Positions 15,162 through 21,994 are shown, counted from the first letter of the stretch. The stretch is 35,046 nt of DNA from CAJAQL01 sp964442965 (GCA_964442965.1 CAYUBE010000008.1:1-35046); one strand, 5' to 3'. The notes: generated by a model not told the origin, from the letters alone. Translations and numbers: made by a program.

Positions 15162-15491
15162 ATGAGATTTTTTCGTTCAGAACGGGTCGGCAGCGTTATC
15201 CAGGAAGAGCTTTCCAAAATGATCGTTCGGGATATTGAATTGCCCGGCGGCCTCGTGACGATCGTCGAGGTTGTGGTGGAGAAGAAATTGGATTTTGCCC
15301 GTGTCCACGTGAGCGTGATCCCGGCATCACAGGAGGCCGTGGCATTGCGGAAGCTCAATATGAAAATCGGCGAATTTCAACATGCGCTCAATCGAAAAAT
15401 GAACATCCGGCCGATGCCCCTTATCTCGTTCATGATTGATCGCGGCAATGAGAACGCCGCCCGCGTGGAAAAATTACTGAAGCAGGAATGA
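15162..15491 (+). CDS. rbfA: Ribosome-binding factor A
   Basis: 109 aa, the usual length for this KH-fold 30S maturation factor. The sequence FFRSERVGSVIQEELSKMI at the N-terminus, the strands LVTIVEVVVEKKLDFARVHVSVI, and PMPLISFMIDRGNENAARVEKLL at the end are typical. It binds 16S rRNA near helix 1 and helps late processing. It starts 16 nt after infB, the classical infB-rbfA order, without a visible Shine-Dalgarno. TGA ends the gene just before a terminator, supporting TGA as a stop in this organism. Confidence 0.94.
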   Translation: MRFFRSERVGSVIQEELSKMIVRDIELPGGLVTIVEVVVEKKLDFARVHVSVIPASQEAVALRKLNMKIGEFQHALNRKMNIRPMPLISFMIDRGNENAARVEKLLKQE

Positions 15492-15497
15492 TGCATT

Positions 15498-15522
15498 ATC
15501 GAGATCGTATCTCGATTTTTTA
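15498..15522. terminator. Terminator shared by rbfA and the VIT gene
   Basis: Stem ATCGAGAT/ATCTCGAT with loop CGT followed by a T-tract. It ends the infB-rbfA unit and reaches the stop codon of the convergent minus-strand gene. Confidence 0.7.
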
Positions 15523-16026
15523 TCCCGCTTTTACGAATTTCCCGACGACAACGCCTATAACGATCGCCGCGCCACCGAGGAACGCCATTTTTATGGCATG
15601 TCTCCATGCGTGAACCTTGATCATTTCCGCGCTTATAAGGCCGACGATAAAAAGGGCAAAAATAGAGAGTGCGATGGAAAGCCAGAGTGCTTCAGTCAAT
15701 CCGCAGAAAACGTAGGGGACGATGGGAATGAATGAGGCAAGGATAAAGGAGACAAACATGACGACGCCAGCGAGAAACGGTTTCCTGTCGGAGACCTCGC
15801 CCCGCACATCGTATTCCTCCGTGGACTCCTCGGAGAGAAAACTGCCTACTGCCATCGAGAAGGCCTCCACAAACGCGTAGACGATACCGGTAAGAATGAT
15901 GATCTGACGCGAAGTGCCGCTCGCGTCAATGCCGGTCAAGAGACCGACGGTAGAAACCAGGCTATCCGCGATGCCGAACACGACATTGCGAACATAAAGA
16001 TCGGTATTCTTAAGCATATCTCCCAT
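15520..16026 (-). CDS. VIT1/CCC1-family membrane transporter
   Basis: 168 aa. The N-terminus YVRNVVFGIADSLVSTVGLLTGIDASG is the family signature (iron/manganese transporters of the VIT1/CCC1 group, DUF125). A second mark is VEAFSMAVGSFLSEESTEEY, with Met and Glu residues that line the metal path or cytoplasmic loop. Four to five membrane helices are visible: about 16-34, 40-65, 85-107, 113-132 and 145-165. It lacks the large extra cytoplasmic metal-binding domain of plant VIT1. The likely role is export or sequestration of Fe2+ or Mn2+ across the cytoplasmic membrane. It is transcribed divergently from the Nudix gene, and the two -10 elements overlap. Confidence 0.9.
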   Translation of the reverse strand: MGDMLKNTDLYVRNVVFGIADSLVSTVGLLTGIDASGTSRQIIILTGIVYAFVEAFSMAVGSFLSEESTEEYDVRGEVSDRKPFLAGVVMFVSFILASFIPIVPYVFCGLTEALWLSIALSIFALFIVGLISAEMIKVHAWRHAIKMAFLGGAAIVIGVVVGKFVKAG

Positions 16027-16033
16027 ATTACTC

Positions 16034-16040
16034 TATAATA
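16034..16040. promoter_or_regulatory. Symmetric bidirectional -10 element
   Basis: The seven bases read TATAATA on the plus strand and TATTATA on the minus strand. Plus-strand TATAAT ends 5 nt before the Nudix ATG (16045); minus-strand TATTAT ends 8 nt before the VIT ATG (16026). One AT-rich melt site can serve both genes. Confidence 0.55.
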
Positions 16041-16044
16041 AGGA

Positions 16045-16401
16045 ATGATAGTATGGGACCAGTGCATGAGTGCGATTTTTATGGACAAAGAAAAAATAAA
16101 AAATGATATGACGGTCGTTCGCAGAAAGCGGGTATCGGTAGTTATCTTAAAGGACGGGAAGGTTCTGTTTTTGCGTCGCGTGAAGCCGGACCGAGAATAT
16201 TTTGTGATCCCCGGCGGCGGCGTTGAGAACGGGGAAAGCATTGAAGAAGCTCTCGTGAGAGAAGTAAAAGAAGAATTAACCCTCGAAGTTAAAAAATATA
16301 GATTTCTTTTCTCGATCGAGAACGTGCCACGGTCTTCGGTCACGGCAATTCGTGCCGGCAGTCAGGATGAATATTATTTTCTGATCGAGGAATATAGCTG
16401 A
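16045..16401 (+). CDS. Nudix hydrolase, N-terminal 118 codons before an in-frame TGA
   Basis: The Nudix box is at about residues 58-80: G-x5-E, then x7, then REVKEE, with the usual Gly after EE replaced by Thr. The fold should hydrolyse a nucleoside diphosphate linked to another group; the substrate is unknown. The frame stops at TGA 16399-16401, after FLIEEYS. The same frame then continues for 51 codons with sequence expected of the missing C-terminal part. So the gene as read with the standard code lacks the last strand and helix. Start 16045 is favoured by TATAAT five bases upstream; internal Met codons at 16066, 16081 and 16108 are alternatives. Either a recent nonsense mutation, a sequencing error or read-through. 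Confidence 0.75.
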   Translation: MIVWDQCMSAIFMDKEKIKNDMTVVRRKRVSVVILKDGKVLFLRRVKPDREYFVIPGGGVENGESIEEALVREVKEELTLEVKKYRFLFSIENVPRSSVTAIRAGSQDEYYFLIEEYS

Positions 16402-16557
16402 CTTCCCAAGATCGGAGGTCCTGAAAAAGAGAGGATGAACGATCAAAATCAATACCAGATCGTCTGGTTGGGACCAGATGAGATTGAAAAAATGAAAAAT
16501 GTGTATCCACGGGAAGGAGTCTCCAAATTAATAACCTTTCTCCGGGGAAGCAAATGA
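16402..16557 (+). pseudogene. In-frame C-terminal continuation of the Nudix gene beyond TGA
   Basis: After the TGA the same frame reads LPKIGGPEKERMNDQNQYQ, then IVWLGPDEIEKMKNVYPREG and a basic end. The GGPE-x-ERM and NQYxxVW segments are what Nudix proteins of this kind carry after their SG/xxLPKIGGPE turn, so this is the gene's own tail. The frame ends at TGA 16555-16557, which overlaps the next gene's ATG as ATGA. That coupling shows the full-length frame 16045-16557 was the functional gene. Confidence 0.75.
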
Positions 16558-16790
16558 AGATTCTTATCTTTGCAAGGCCCGGAGCAAAGCACGCGAGCTT
16601 CAAGAAAATGGAAGATCTTGTGCCGGGATTCGATGCATGCTTTTCGATTGCCGTAAAAGAGCCGGCCGAAGGCGGCCGCGCGAACCGCGCAATAGAAGCT
16701 GCGCTCGCTGAATACTTTGGTATTTCTGTTTCTTCGATCAAGATCGCCGCCGGTCAGACTTCTCGCAAAAAAGTGGTGATTATTTCCTAG
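16554..16790 (+). CDS. YggU/DUF167-family protein
   Basis: 78 aa, standard length for this family of unknown function. The visible signature is VKEPAEGGRANRAIEAALAEYFGI, followed by SSIKIAAGQTSRKKVVII, matching the conserved helix, Gly-Arg-Ala-Asn turn and final strand. Its ATG overlaps the TGA of the long Nudix frame by four bases (ATGA), so translation is probably coupled to the Nudix gene. The TAG stop is the first part of a perfect 26-bp hairpin. Family membership is clear; biochemical role unknown. Confidence 0.88.
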   Translation: MKILIFARPGAKHASFKKMEDLVPGFDACFSIAVKEPAEGGRANRAIEAALAEYFGISVSSIKIAAGQTSRKKVVIIS

Positions 16791-16841
16791 AACCTATCTC
16801 AAAAATACTCCAGACGGAGTATTTTTGAGATAGGTTCTAGG
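16786..16841. terminator. Perfect 26-bp hairpin containing the DUF167 stop codon
   Basis: Arms 16786-16811 and 16816-16841 are exact reverse complements around AGAC. An A5/T5 tract lies within the stem, so it can terminate in both directions. The arm CTAGAACCTATCTCAAAA recurs, slightly changed, after the gene ending at 21576, so this is also a dispersed repeat. Confidence 0.7.
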
Positions 16842-16935
16842 TTTCTTATTTGCTAACTTGTAGAAATTAGAAAGTAAGAGAAAATCAGAAGGTCGGAGAT
16901 TTTAGAAAAATTTAATATAGGCCATGCTAGATTAA

Positions 16936-16959
16936 TTGTTAATTTATATAAATTAACAA
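16936..16959. promoter_or_regulatory. 24-bp perfect palindromic operator at the arsR start
   Basis: TTGTTAATTTAT is followed immediately by its exact reverse complement. The site ends 6 nt before the arsR ATG and covers any -10 element, so binding would block the gene's own transcription. Length and symmetry fit a winged-helix ArsR dimer. Confidence 0.7.
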
Positions 16960-16965
16960 CTAGAT

Positions 16966-17232
16966 ATGAAGGAAAAAGACCTCGAAAAAATATTAAAAGC
17001 TTTAGCGAACCGTCGGAGAATCGTAATTCTTCGCCATCTGAAGCACATTCACGAAGACCGAGTGGGCGGTGTTGCTGGGAAACTGCGTCTTTCGCTTCCT
17101 GCAACATCGCGACACTTAAATATTTTGGAGCGAGCAGGTATCCTGGAAAAAGAACAGCGCGGCCTCGAGGTTTTCTACCGCATTAACAATTCAAACCGAC
17201 CGTTTGTGAGTGGTTTAATTTTAGAGTTATGA
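16966..17232 (+). CDS. ArsR-family winged-helix repressor
   Basis: 88 aa. LEKILKALANRRRIVILRHL opens the domain, VAGKLRLSLPATSRHLNILERAGILEKEQRG is helix-turn-helix plus turn, and LEVFYRIN is the wing. There is no cysteine at all, so it cannot use the classical thiol metal site; the signal may be another ligand or the protein may be a plain repressor. The ATG comes 6 nt after a perfect 24-bp palindrome, and a three-mismatch copy lies 15 nt after the stop, in front of hrcA. This arrangement suggests autoregulation and an effect on the heat-shock genes. Family is firm; regulon is inference. Confidence 0.9.
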   Translation: MKEKDLEKILKALANRRRIVILRHLKHIHEDRVGGVAGKLRLSLPATSRHLNILERAGILEKEQRGLEVFYRINNSNRPFVSGLILEL

Positions 17233-17247
17233 CCCATCCTCGACTAC

Positions 17248-17271
17248 TTGTTAACTTGTTTAAATTAACAA
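17248..17271. promoter_or_regulatory. Second copy of the ArsR operator, upstream of hrcA
   Basis: It differs from the copy at 16936-16959 at 3 of 24 positions and keeps the outer TTGTTAA/TTAACAA arms. It ends 19 nt before the -35 of the hrcA promoter, so a bound dimer would sit next to RNA polymerase. Confidence 0.65.
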
Positions 17272-17290
17272 ATAGCCACGACTGGCAATC

Positions 17291-17318
17291 TTGACACTTG
17301 ATTGCTAATGCCTATAAT
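17291..17318 (+). promoter_or_regulatory. Consensus promoter for hrcA
   Basis: TTGACA (17291-17296) and TATAAT (17313-17318) are both perfect, with a 16-nt spacer. The -10 ends 6 nt before the ATG at 17325, so the message is predicted to be leaderless. Confidence 0.75.
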
Positions 17319-17324
17319 TTAGGC

Positions 17325-18017
17325 ATGCTGACAGAGCGCGGACAACAGATATTAGAGGCCGTCGTCCAGGGATTTATCGACACACGGGAGCCGGTGAGTT
17401 CGGGATGGCTGTATGATCAGTATGAATTCGGCATCAAGCCGGCGATGATCCGGCTGGAACTCGACACTCTCGAAAGCGAAGGGTATCTCGAGCAACCCTA
17501 CCATTCGGCGGGGCGGGTGCCGACGGATGCGGGATATGAGCTTTTTGTGCGGCACATCCTTGCGGCGGAGGCGGCGGCAATGCGCGAGAGTGTTTTGAGA
17601 AAGCTGTTTGCCCGTGCGGCATGGGATGACCTTCTGGGTGAACTTTCGGGCGAACTTGGCATGCTGGGCGTCGTTGTCGACCTTGCGCACGACGCGATCC
17701 ATAAAGCCGGGCTCGAAGAACTAGTGGATCGTCTTGACTGGAATGATCGCGAAGGAATCCGGTCGGTCATCCGCGATTTTGAGGCGGTGGACGAACGCGC
17801 GTCGCGGGCGGCAGAGAAATTCGGCCCCCCTGCGAGTTCGTCGGGACAGGCTGGACCACAGGTTTTCATCGGTAAGAAAAGTCCGGTGACGAAAAGTGAA
17901 CAACTTGCCGTGGTCGGCGGCAACTATACTGTCGGAGACGCAACGGTATCGGTCTTCGCGATCGGTCCCAAATGCATGGATTATAAAAAAGCGATCAGAA
18001 TATTTAAAAATCTTTAG
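17325..18017 (+). CDS. hrcA: HrcA-type heat-shock repressor, short form
   Basis: 230 aa against the usual 330-350. The N-terminal winged helix is clear: LTERGQQILEAVVQGFIDTREPVSSGWLYDQYEFGIKPAMIRLELDTLE, then GYLEQPYHSAGRVPTDAGYELFV, the HrcA wing signature. The central dimerisation part is reduced, and the C-terminal GAF-like part is short but keeps strands near LAVVGGNYTVGDATVSVFAIGP and a DYKKAIRIFKNL end. The start at 17325 follows a consensus promoter by 6 nt; a start at 17298 would lie inside it. It precedes grpE-dnaK, as expected. I found no CIRCE element (TTAGCACTC-N9-GAGTGCTAA) in the cluster, so its DNA site must differ. Confidence 0.85.
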   Translation: MLTERGQQILEAVVQGFIDTREPVSSGWLYDQYEFGIKPAMIRLELDTLESEGYLEQPYHSAGRVPTDAGYELFVRHILAAEAAAMRESVLRKLFARAAWDDLLGELSGELGMLGVVVDLAHDAIHKAGLEELVDRLDWNDREGIRSVIRDFEAVDERASRAAEKFGPPASSSGQAGPQVFIGKKSPVTKSEQLAVVGGNYTVGDATVSVFAIGPKCMDYKKAIRIFKNL

Positions 18018-18047
18018 TAGTGCACGAATGTTCTAATATTGTAGGGT

Positions 18048-18053
18048 TATAAT
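18048..18053 (+). promoter_or_regulatory. -10 element for grpE-dnaK
   Basis: Perfect TATAAT, predicting a start near 18060 and a leader of about 32 nt before the grpE ATG. This unit therefore differs from the leaderless pattern of its neighbours. Confidence 0.55.
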
Positions 18054-18091
18054 GAATATTGCAACATTTCATCACTACAACAATTACAACC

Positions 18092-18613
18092 ATGTCAGAC
18101 GAACCACAAAATAAACAAAACCCGATGGATGATGAATTGCCGGTTGCTGATGCGAGTGAGTTGGAAGCAAAACTTGCGGAAGCCGAGAAACAGCGCGATG
18201 AGTATCTTGCGGGCTGGCAGCGCGCCAAAGCGGATTTCATCAATTACAGAAAAGAAGAAATGGCCCATCTCCAGGAGGCCGTGAAGTATGGCAGTGAAGA
18301 TTTGATAAAAGATCTTATTTCGGTAATGGATAATTTCGATCTTGGCCTGCGGGCGCTCGAAAAATCGGGACCGGTCGAGAAGGGCATCTACCTTATCCGT
18401 TCTCAGATCGAGGACATTCTGAAAAAACGGGGACTTGCGAAGATGGAGGTGAAAGCAGGCGACATATTTGATCCGGCAACGATGGAGGCGATGACGGAGA
18501 TAGAGAGCGACCTGCCGCACGGTGCGGTCGTCGAGGAGATAGAGCCCGGCTATCGTTTACATGAAAAGGTCCTGCGGGCAAGCCGTGTGATAATTAGTAA
18601 GGGAAAAGAATGA
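18092..18613 (+). CDS. grpE: GrpE nucleotide exchange factor
   Basis: 173 aa. An acidic, disordered start (about 1-30) leads into the long dimer helix (SELEAKLAEAEKQRDEYLAGWQRAKADFINYRKEE), where WQRAKADFINYRKR-like sequence is the family mark. The C-terminal beta domain follows, with FDPATMEAMTEIESDLPHGAVVEEIEPGYRLHEKVLRASRVIIS, the most conserved stretch of GrpE. It releases ADP from DnaK. A TTG at 18059 would add 11 residues but lies right at the predicted transcript start. grpE sits between hrcA and dnaK. Confidence 0.96.
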   Translation: MSDEPQNKQNPMDDELPVADASELEAKLAEAEKQRDEYLAGWQRAKADFINYRKEEMAHLQEAVKYGSEDLIKDLISVMDNFDLGLRALEKSGPVEKGIYLIRSQIEDILKKRGLAKMEVKAGDIFDPATMEAMTEIESDLPHGAVVEEIEPGYRLHEKVLRASRVIISKGKE

Positions 18614-18616
18614 TTT

Positions 18617-18681
18617 GTCGTTCCGAGCTTTGCGGGGAATCCTTTCCGTAAGAAAAGATCTTTCGCGCGACTCAGGATGAC
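18617..18681. repeat. Degenerate palindromic repeat (REP-like) between grpE and dnaK
   Basis: GTCGTTCCGAGC...GGGGAATC on the left and the reverse of GTCATCCTGAGTCGCGCG on the right form an imperfect inverted repeat of about 30-nt arms around GTAA. It has the form of the extragenic palindromes that end in GTCATTCCGAGC-type sequence in many bacterial genomes. It could attenuate read-through or stabilise the grpE mRNA end. Confidence 0.5.
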
Positions 18682-18734
18682 TCAAGAAGAAAATATAAAG
18701 TTGTATAAAAAATATTAACAAACTAAAAAAAACT

Positions 18735-20615
18735 ATGTCTAAAATAATTGGCATTGACCTCGGTACGACAAATTCAGCGGTGGCCATTATGGAGGGCGGC
18801 GAGCCGAAAATTCTTGAAAATTCTGAAGGCAATCGGACAACGCCGTCGATCGTGGCGGTTTCAAAAACGAACGAGCGGCTCGTCGGCTTGCTGGCAAAGC
18901 GGCAGTCGGTGACGAACCCGAAGAACACCATCTTTTCGGTGAAGCGTTTGATGGGCCGCAAGTTTACGGATCCGGAGGTTCAGCGCGATAAGGAATGGCT
19001 TCCCTATGAGATGCAGGCGGGCGCTACGGGCGGCGTTGAAGTGAAAATGGGCGATAAATGGTATTCGCCGGAAGAAATTTCGGCGGCGATTCTCGGCAAA
19101 TTGAAGGCCGATGCGGAAGCGCGGCTTGGTGAAAAAGTGGAAGAAGCGGTAATTACGGTACCGGCATATTTTGATGACTCGGAACGGCAGGCGACGAAGA
19201 ACGCGGGTGAGATTGCGGGCCTGAAAGTCCGCCGCATTCTGAACGAACCGACGGCGGCCGCATTGGCTTATGGGATGAACAAGCAGAAGAATGAAAAGAT
19301 CGTCGTCTATGATTTTGGCGGCGGCACATTCGATATCTCGGTGCTCGAAGTCGGCGACGATACCGTGGAAGTGAAGGCGACCGGCGGCGACACTCATTTG
19401 GGCGGTGATGATTTCGACAAAAAGATCCAGGAATATCTCGTCGGTGAATATAAAAAGCAGGAAGGAATCGATATTTCGAAAGATTCTTTGGCGCTCCAGC
19501 GCTTGAAGGAAGCGGCCGAAAAAGCGAAGCATGAACTTTCGACCGCCGTGGATACCGAGATCAATCTTCCTTATATTTCTTCCGACGCGAACGGGCCGAA
19601 ACACTTCGTGATGAAGCTTTCGCGCGCGAAACTGGAATCGCTCGTTCAGGAATATATTGATCGTTCAATTGCGCTTACGAAAGAAACCGTGACGGCGGCG
19701 GCCCCAAAAGGCGCGGGTTATCAATTATCCGATATTAACGAAGTGATCATGGTCGGTGGCCAGACGCGTATGCCGGCAATGGTGGAAGCCGTGAAAAAAT
19801 TATTCGGCAAAGACCCGCATCAGGGCATCAATCCGGACGAAGTCGTGGCGCAGGGTGCGGCAGTGCAGGCTGGAATCCTCCAAGGTGACGTGAAGGACAT
19901 CTTACTCCTTGATGTGACGCCGCTCTCACTTTCGATCGAAACGTACGGCGGCGTGGCGACACCGATGATCCCGAAGAATACGACCGTGCCGACCGCGAAG
20001 ACGCAGGTCTTTTCGACAGCCGCCGACAGCCAGACGTCGGTCGAAGTGCATATCACCCAGGGCGAACGGCCGCTCGCGACCGATAACAAAACGCTTGCGC
20101 GATTTATTCTCGACGGCATCCCGCCCTCGCCGCGCGGCTTGCCGCAGATCGAGGTGACATTCGACATCGATGCGAACGGCATCCTGAACGTTTCCGCGAA
20201 AGACAAGGGCACGGGTAAAACGCAGTCAGTGAAAATCCAGGCATCGACCAATCTTTCGAAAGAAGATATCGAAAAAATGAAGGCTGAAGCGGCCGCTCAT
20301 GCGGCTGAAGACGAGAAAAAGAAAGAGCTGATCGATCTTCGCAATCAGGCGGAGTCGGCGATCTACCTTGCCGAGAAATCAATGAAGGATGCCGGAGATA
20401 AATTGCCGGCCGACGTAAAGGCGAGCATCGATGCCAAGCTCGAGGATATCAAGAAAGTGAAGGACGGGGAGGATATCGCCGGAATCAAGGCCGCCATCGA
20501 GGCTTTACAGGCCGAGCTTCAAAAGATCGGCCAAGCGTTCTATAATCAAAACAATGGCGGACAAAATCCCGATGATGGGGCTGGGGCAGAACCAGAACCT
20601 CATCAATCCAATTAG
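18735..20615 (+). CDS. dnaK: Chaperone DnaK (Hsp70)
   Basis: 626 aa. The ATPase domain begins KIIGIDLGTTNSAVAIMEGG and includes VITVPAYFDDSERQATKNAGEIAGLKVRRILNEPTAAALAYG, VYDFGGGTFDISVLEVGD and IMVGGQTRMPAMVEAVK. The substrate-binding domain starts after the linker DILLLDVTPLSLSIETYGGV, and the helical lid runs from about 505 to 600. The tail is Asn/Gly/Asp/Pro-rich and ends PHQSN rather than the usual acidic EEVxD-like end. The last 62 nt overlap the next gene in another frame. No Shine-Dalgarno precedes the ATG; the leader is A-rich, with TATAAA motifs at 18694 and 18704 that may give an extra promoter. Confidence 0.98.
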   Translation: MSKIIGIDLGTTNSAVAIMEGGEPKILENSEGNRTTPSIVAVSKTNERLVGLLAKRQSVTNPKNTIFSVKRLMGRKFTDPEVQRDKEWLPYEMQAGATGGVEVKMGDKWYSPEEISAAILGKLKADAEARLGEKVEEAVITVPAYFDDSERQATKNAGEIAGLKVRRILNEPTAAALAYGMNKQKNEKIVVYDFGGGTFDISVLEVGDDTVEVKATGGDTHLGGDDFDKKIQEYLVGEYKKQEGIDISKDSLALQRLKEAAEKAKHELSTAVDTEINLPYISSDANGPKHFVMKLSRAKLESLVQEYIDRSIALTKETVTAAAPKGAGYQLSDINEVIMVGGQTRMPAMVEAVKKLFGKDPHQGINPDEVVAQGAAVQAGILQGDVKDILLLDVTPLSLSIETYGGVATPMIPKNTTVPTAKTQVFSTAADSQTSVEVHITQGERPLATDNKTLARFILDGIPPSPRGLPQIEVTFDIDANGILNVSAKDKGTGKTQSVKIQASTNLSKEDIEKMKAEAAAHAAEDEKKKELIDLRNQAESAIYLAEKSMKDAGDKLPADVKASIDAKLEDIKKVKDGEDIAGIKAAIEALQAELQKIGQAFYNQNNGGQNPDDGAGAEPEPHQSN

Positions 20616-21576
20616 GATCAATAAGATAGAGCCTGTCGGCAAGCCAGAGGGTTTCTATAAGTCTATCGTCCTTGACGCGATCGGCGTTGTTTCGGCATTT
20701 CTCGCGGGATATGCGTATTTCAATTTTCTGAGCGGGACATGGCCGCTGCTCGCGTCGATCGCCGCATTTCTGTTCTTTATCATCGTGCTCACGTTGGAGG
20801 CTTTATTGGGAGCGAGGGCGTGGCGGCGGATTGGCATTCTGGCGCTCGAAATCATCGCCCTGCTCTTGCCATTTTATCTCTTGAACGCCTGGATTCTTGT
20901 GGCGTCCGCGGCCGCCGCGTTCATATTTCTTTTGGCCGGTTATTTACAGACCCACAGCGAATTGTCCCATAGTACTACGGTCCGATTTTTCAGGTCGACG
21001 CACGGGGTAACGGCGAAGGCCGTTACGGCCACGCTTCTCGTTGCGATCATCCTCTATTTTCCCATGATGGGCAGTGAAACGGTTTTCATCAATGAGTCAG
21101 GGTTCAAGAGTTTCTTCGGTTGGGCGGCAGGTCTGGTAAACAATTTTTATCCCACCATCGCCCTAACGGGATCGTTCGATAATTTCGCGCAAAGCGTGGC
21201 GCAGGGAGAACTTGCGGGAAATACGACCTTTAAAGCGATGCCGCCTGCGGATCAAAGCGCCGCCGTTGCCGCCGCCGCCAGCCAGATCGAGGCAAGCCTT
21301 TCCCGGTCATTCGGTTTCACGCCCTCGGCCGCGAGTTCAACGAGTGAAGTGGCATACAATGCCATCGAAAAAATGCTTCAGGGATGGAGAGCCCAGTTTT
21401 CGGTATGGTTCACGGTGGGATGGGAAATATCCTTGTTTTTGATTTTCCGATGCATCGGCATAGTCGCCGTCTGGATCGGGCAATTTCTGGCCATGATCGC
21501 ATATGAATTGCTTCTCGCGTCGGGTGTCATCCGTATCGTGGAAGAGCCGCAGACAAAAGAAGTGATAGAATTCTAG
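20554..21576 (+). CDS. Multi-pass membrane protein of unknown function
   Basis: 340 aa. Membrane segments are visible at about 38-58, 63-85, 92-110, 112-130, 157-172 and 282-318, with a soluble Ala/Ser-rich part at about 175-270 that may face outward. No family is recognised. The start at 20554 overlaps dnaK by 62 nt; Met7 or Met8 would cut this to about 40 nt, and no start avoids overlap without losing much of the N-terminus. Tight overlap implies co-translation with DnaK, and a role in membrane stress is only a guess. The TAG stop opens a copy of the CTAGAACC repeat. Confidence 0.7.
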   Translation: MADKIPMMGLGQNQNLINPIRINKIEPVGKPEGFYKSIVLDAIGVVSAFLAGYAYFNFLSGTWPLLASIAAFLFFIIVLTLEALLGARAWRRIGILALEIIALLLPFYLLNAWILVASAAAAFIFLLAGYLQTHSELSHSTTVRFFRSTHGVTAKAVTATLLVAIILYFPMMGSETVFINESGFKSFFGWAAGLVNNFYPTIALTGSFDNFAQSVAQGELAGNTTFKAMPPADQSAAVAAAASQIEASLSRSFGFTPSAASSTSEVAYNAIEKMLQGWRAQFSVWFTVGWEISLFLIFRCIGIVAVWIGQFLAMIAYELLLASGVIRIVEEPQTKEVIEF

Positions 21577-21652
21577 AACCCATCTCAAAATACTGCGCCC
21601 GACGTGGGATTTAGGAAGAAAAAACCTGAGTCCCGGCTTCCGCCGGAACGAC
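21573..21652. repeat. Dispersed repeat copy and GC-rich hairpin after the membrane protein gene
   Basis: CTAGAACCCATCTCAAAA at 21573-21590 is a one-mismatch copy of the arm of the hairpin at 16786-16841; the right half is decayed. A second element, CCGGC-TTCC-GCCGG at 21633-21646, is the core of a common extragenic palindrome (reads GTCGTTCCGGC on the minus strand). From 21653 to 21762 I see only an AT-rich stretch with a weak 7-bp hairpin at 21704-21723. Confidence 0.5.
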
Positions 21653-21762
21653 AGATTGCCGCACGTTCTTTTATTTTTTTATCTTTTCTGAGCGAACCAA
21701 GGGAAAGTTTTTTAAGAAACTTTTAATGTTCGTTATTTTATGATTCGGTAAAAAACAAAATC

Positions 21763-21969
21763 ATGCCGAATTATAAACATCAACCAACACCAGAAGAAGA
21801 AATGATTACCCGCGCACTCGATGAGCTCTATCCCAAAGTAAAATCGAAGACCGTCGTCGAGTACGAAGGGAAGAAATATCAAATACGATATTTCCCGATG
21901 GAAAAAACGGCGGATGGATCGAAAGTGAAGGAGTGGGGCCATCGCTGGGTTGCAATAAAAGAAAATTGA
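21763..21969 (+). CDS. Small conserved-looking protein, unknown
   Basis: 68 aa, charged and soluble, no Cys. An acidic helix (TPEEEMITRALDELYPKV) is followed by two or three strands (KTVVEYEGKKYQIRYFPM, HRWVAIKEN), so it looks like a compact alpha-beta domain. Family not recognised. It sits 31 nt before dnaJ, in a heat-shock neighbourhood, but dnaJ has its own promoter overlapping this gene's end. Codon use is like its neighbours and it is probably real. Confidence 0.6.
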   Translation: MPNYKHQPTPEEEMITRALDELYPKVKSKTVVEYEGKKYQIRYFPMEKTADGSKVKEWGHRWVAIKEN

Positions 21970-21994
21970 AAATTGTCAGGCGGTAGACTATATT
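21966..21994 (+). promoter_or_regulatory. Promoter of dnaJ
   Basis: TTGAAA (21966-21971), a 17-nt spacer and TATATT (21989-21994), which ends 6 nt before the ATG at 22001. The -35 overlaps the stop codon of the gene before it. Confidence 0.65.

Noticed and set aside
16399..16401. UGA read as glycine (code 25) to explain the Nudix gene
   Set aside because: ftsZ ends at TGA right after its conserved C-terminal peptide; rbfA, grpE and arsR also end at TGA, and most are followed by terminators or operators. A general reassignment would fuse unrelated sequence.
18861..19604. 247-codon minus-strand open frame
   Set aside because: Antisense to dnaK in a conserved region, rich in Arg/Phe/His, no recognisable domain.
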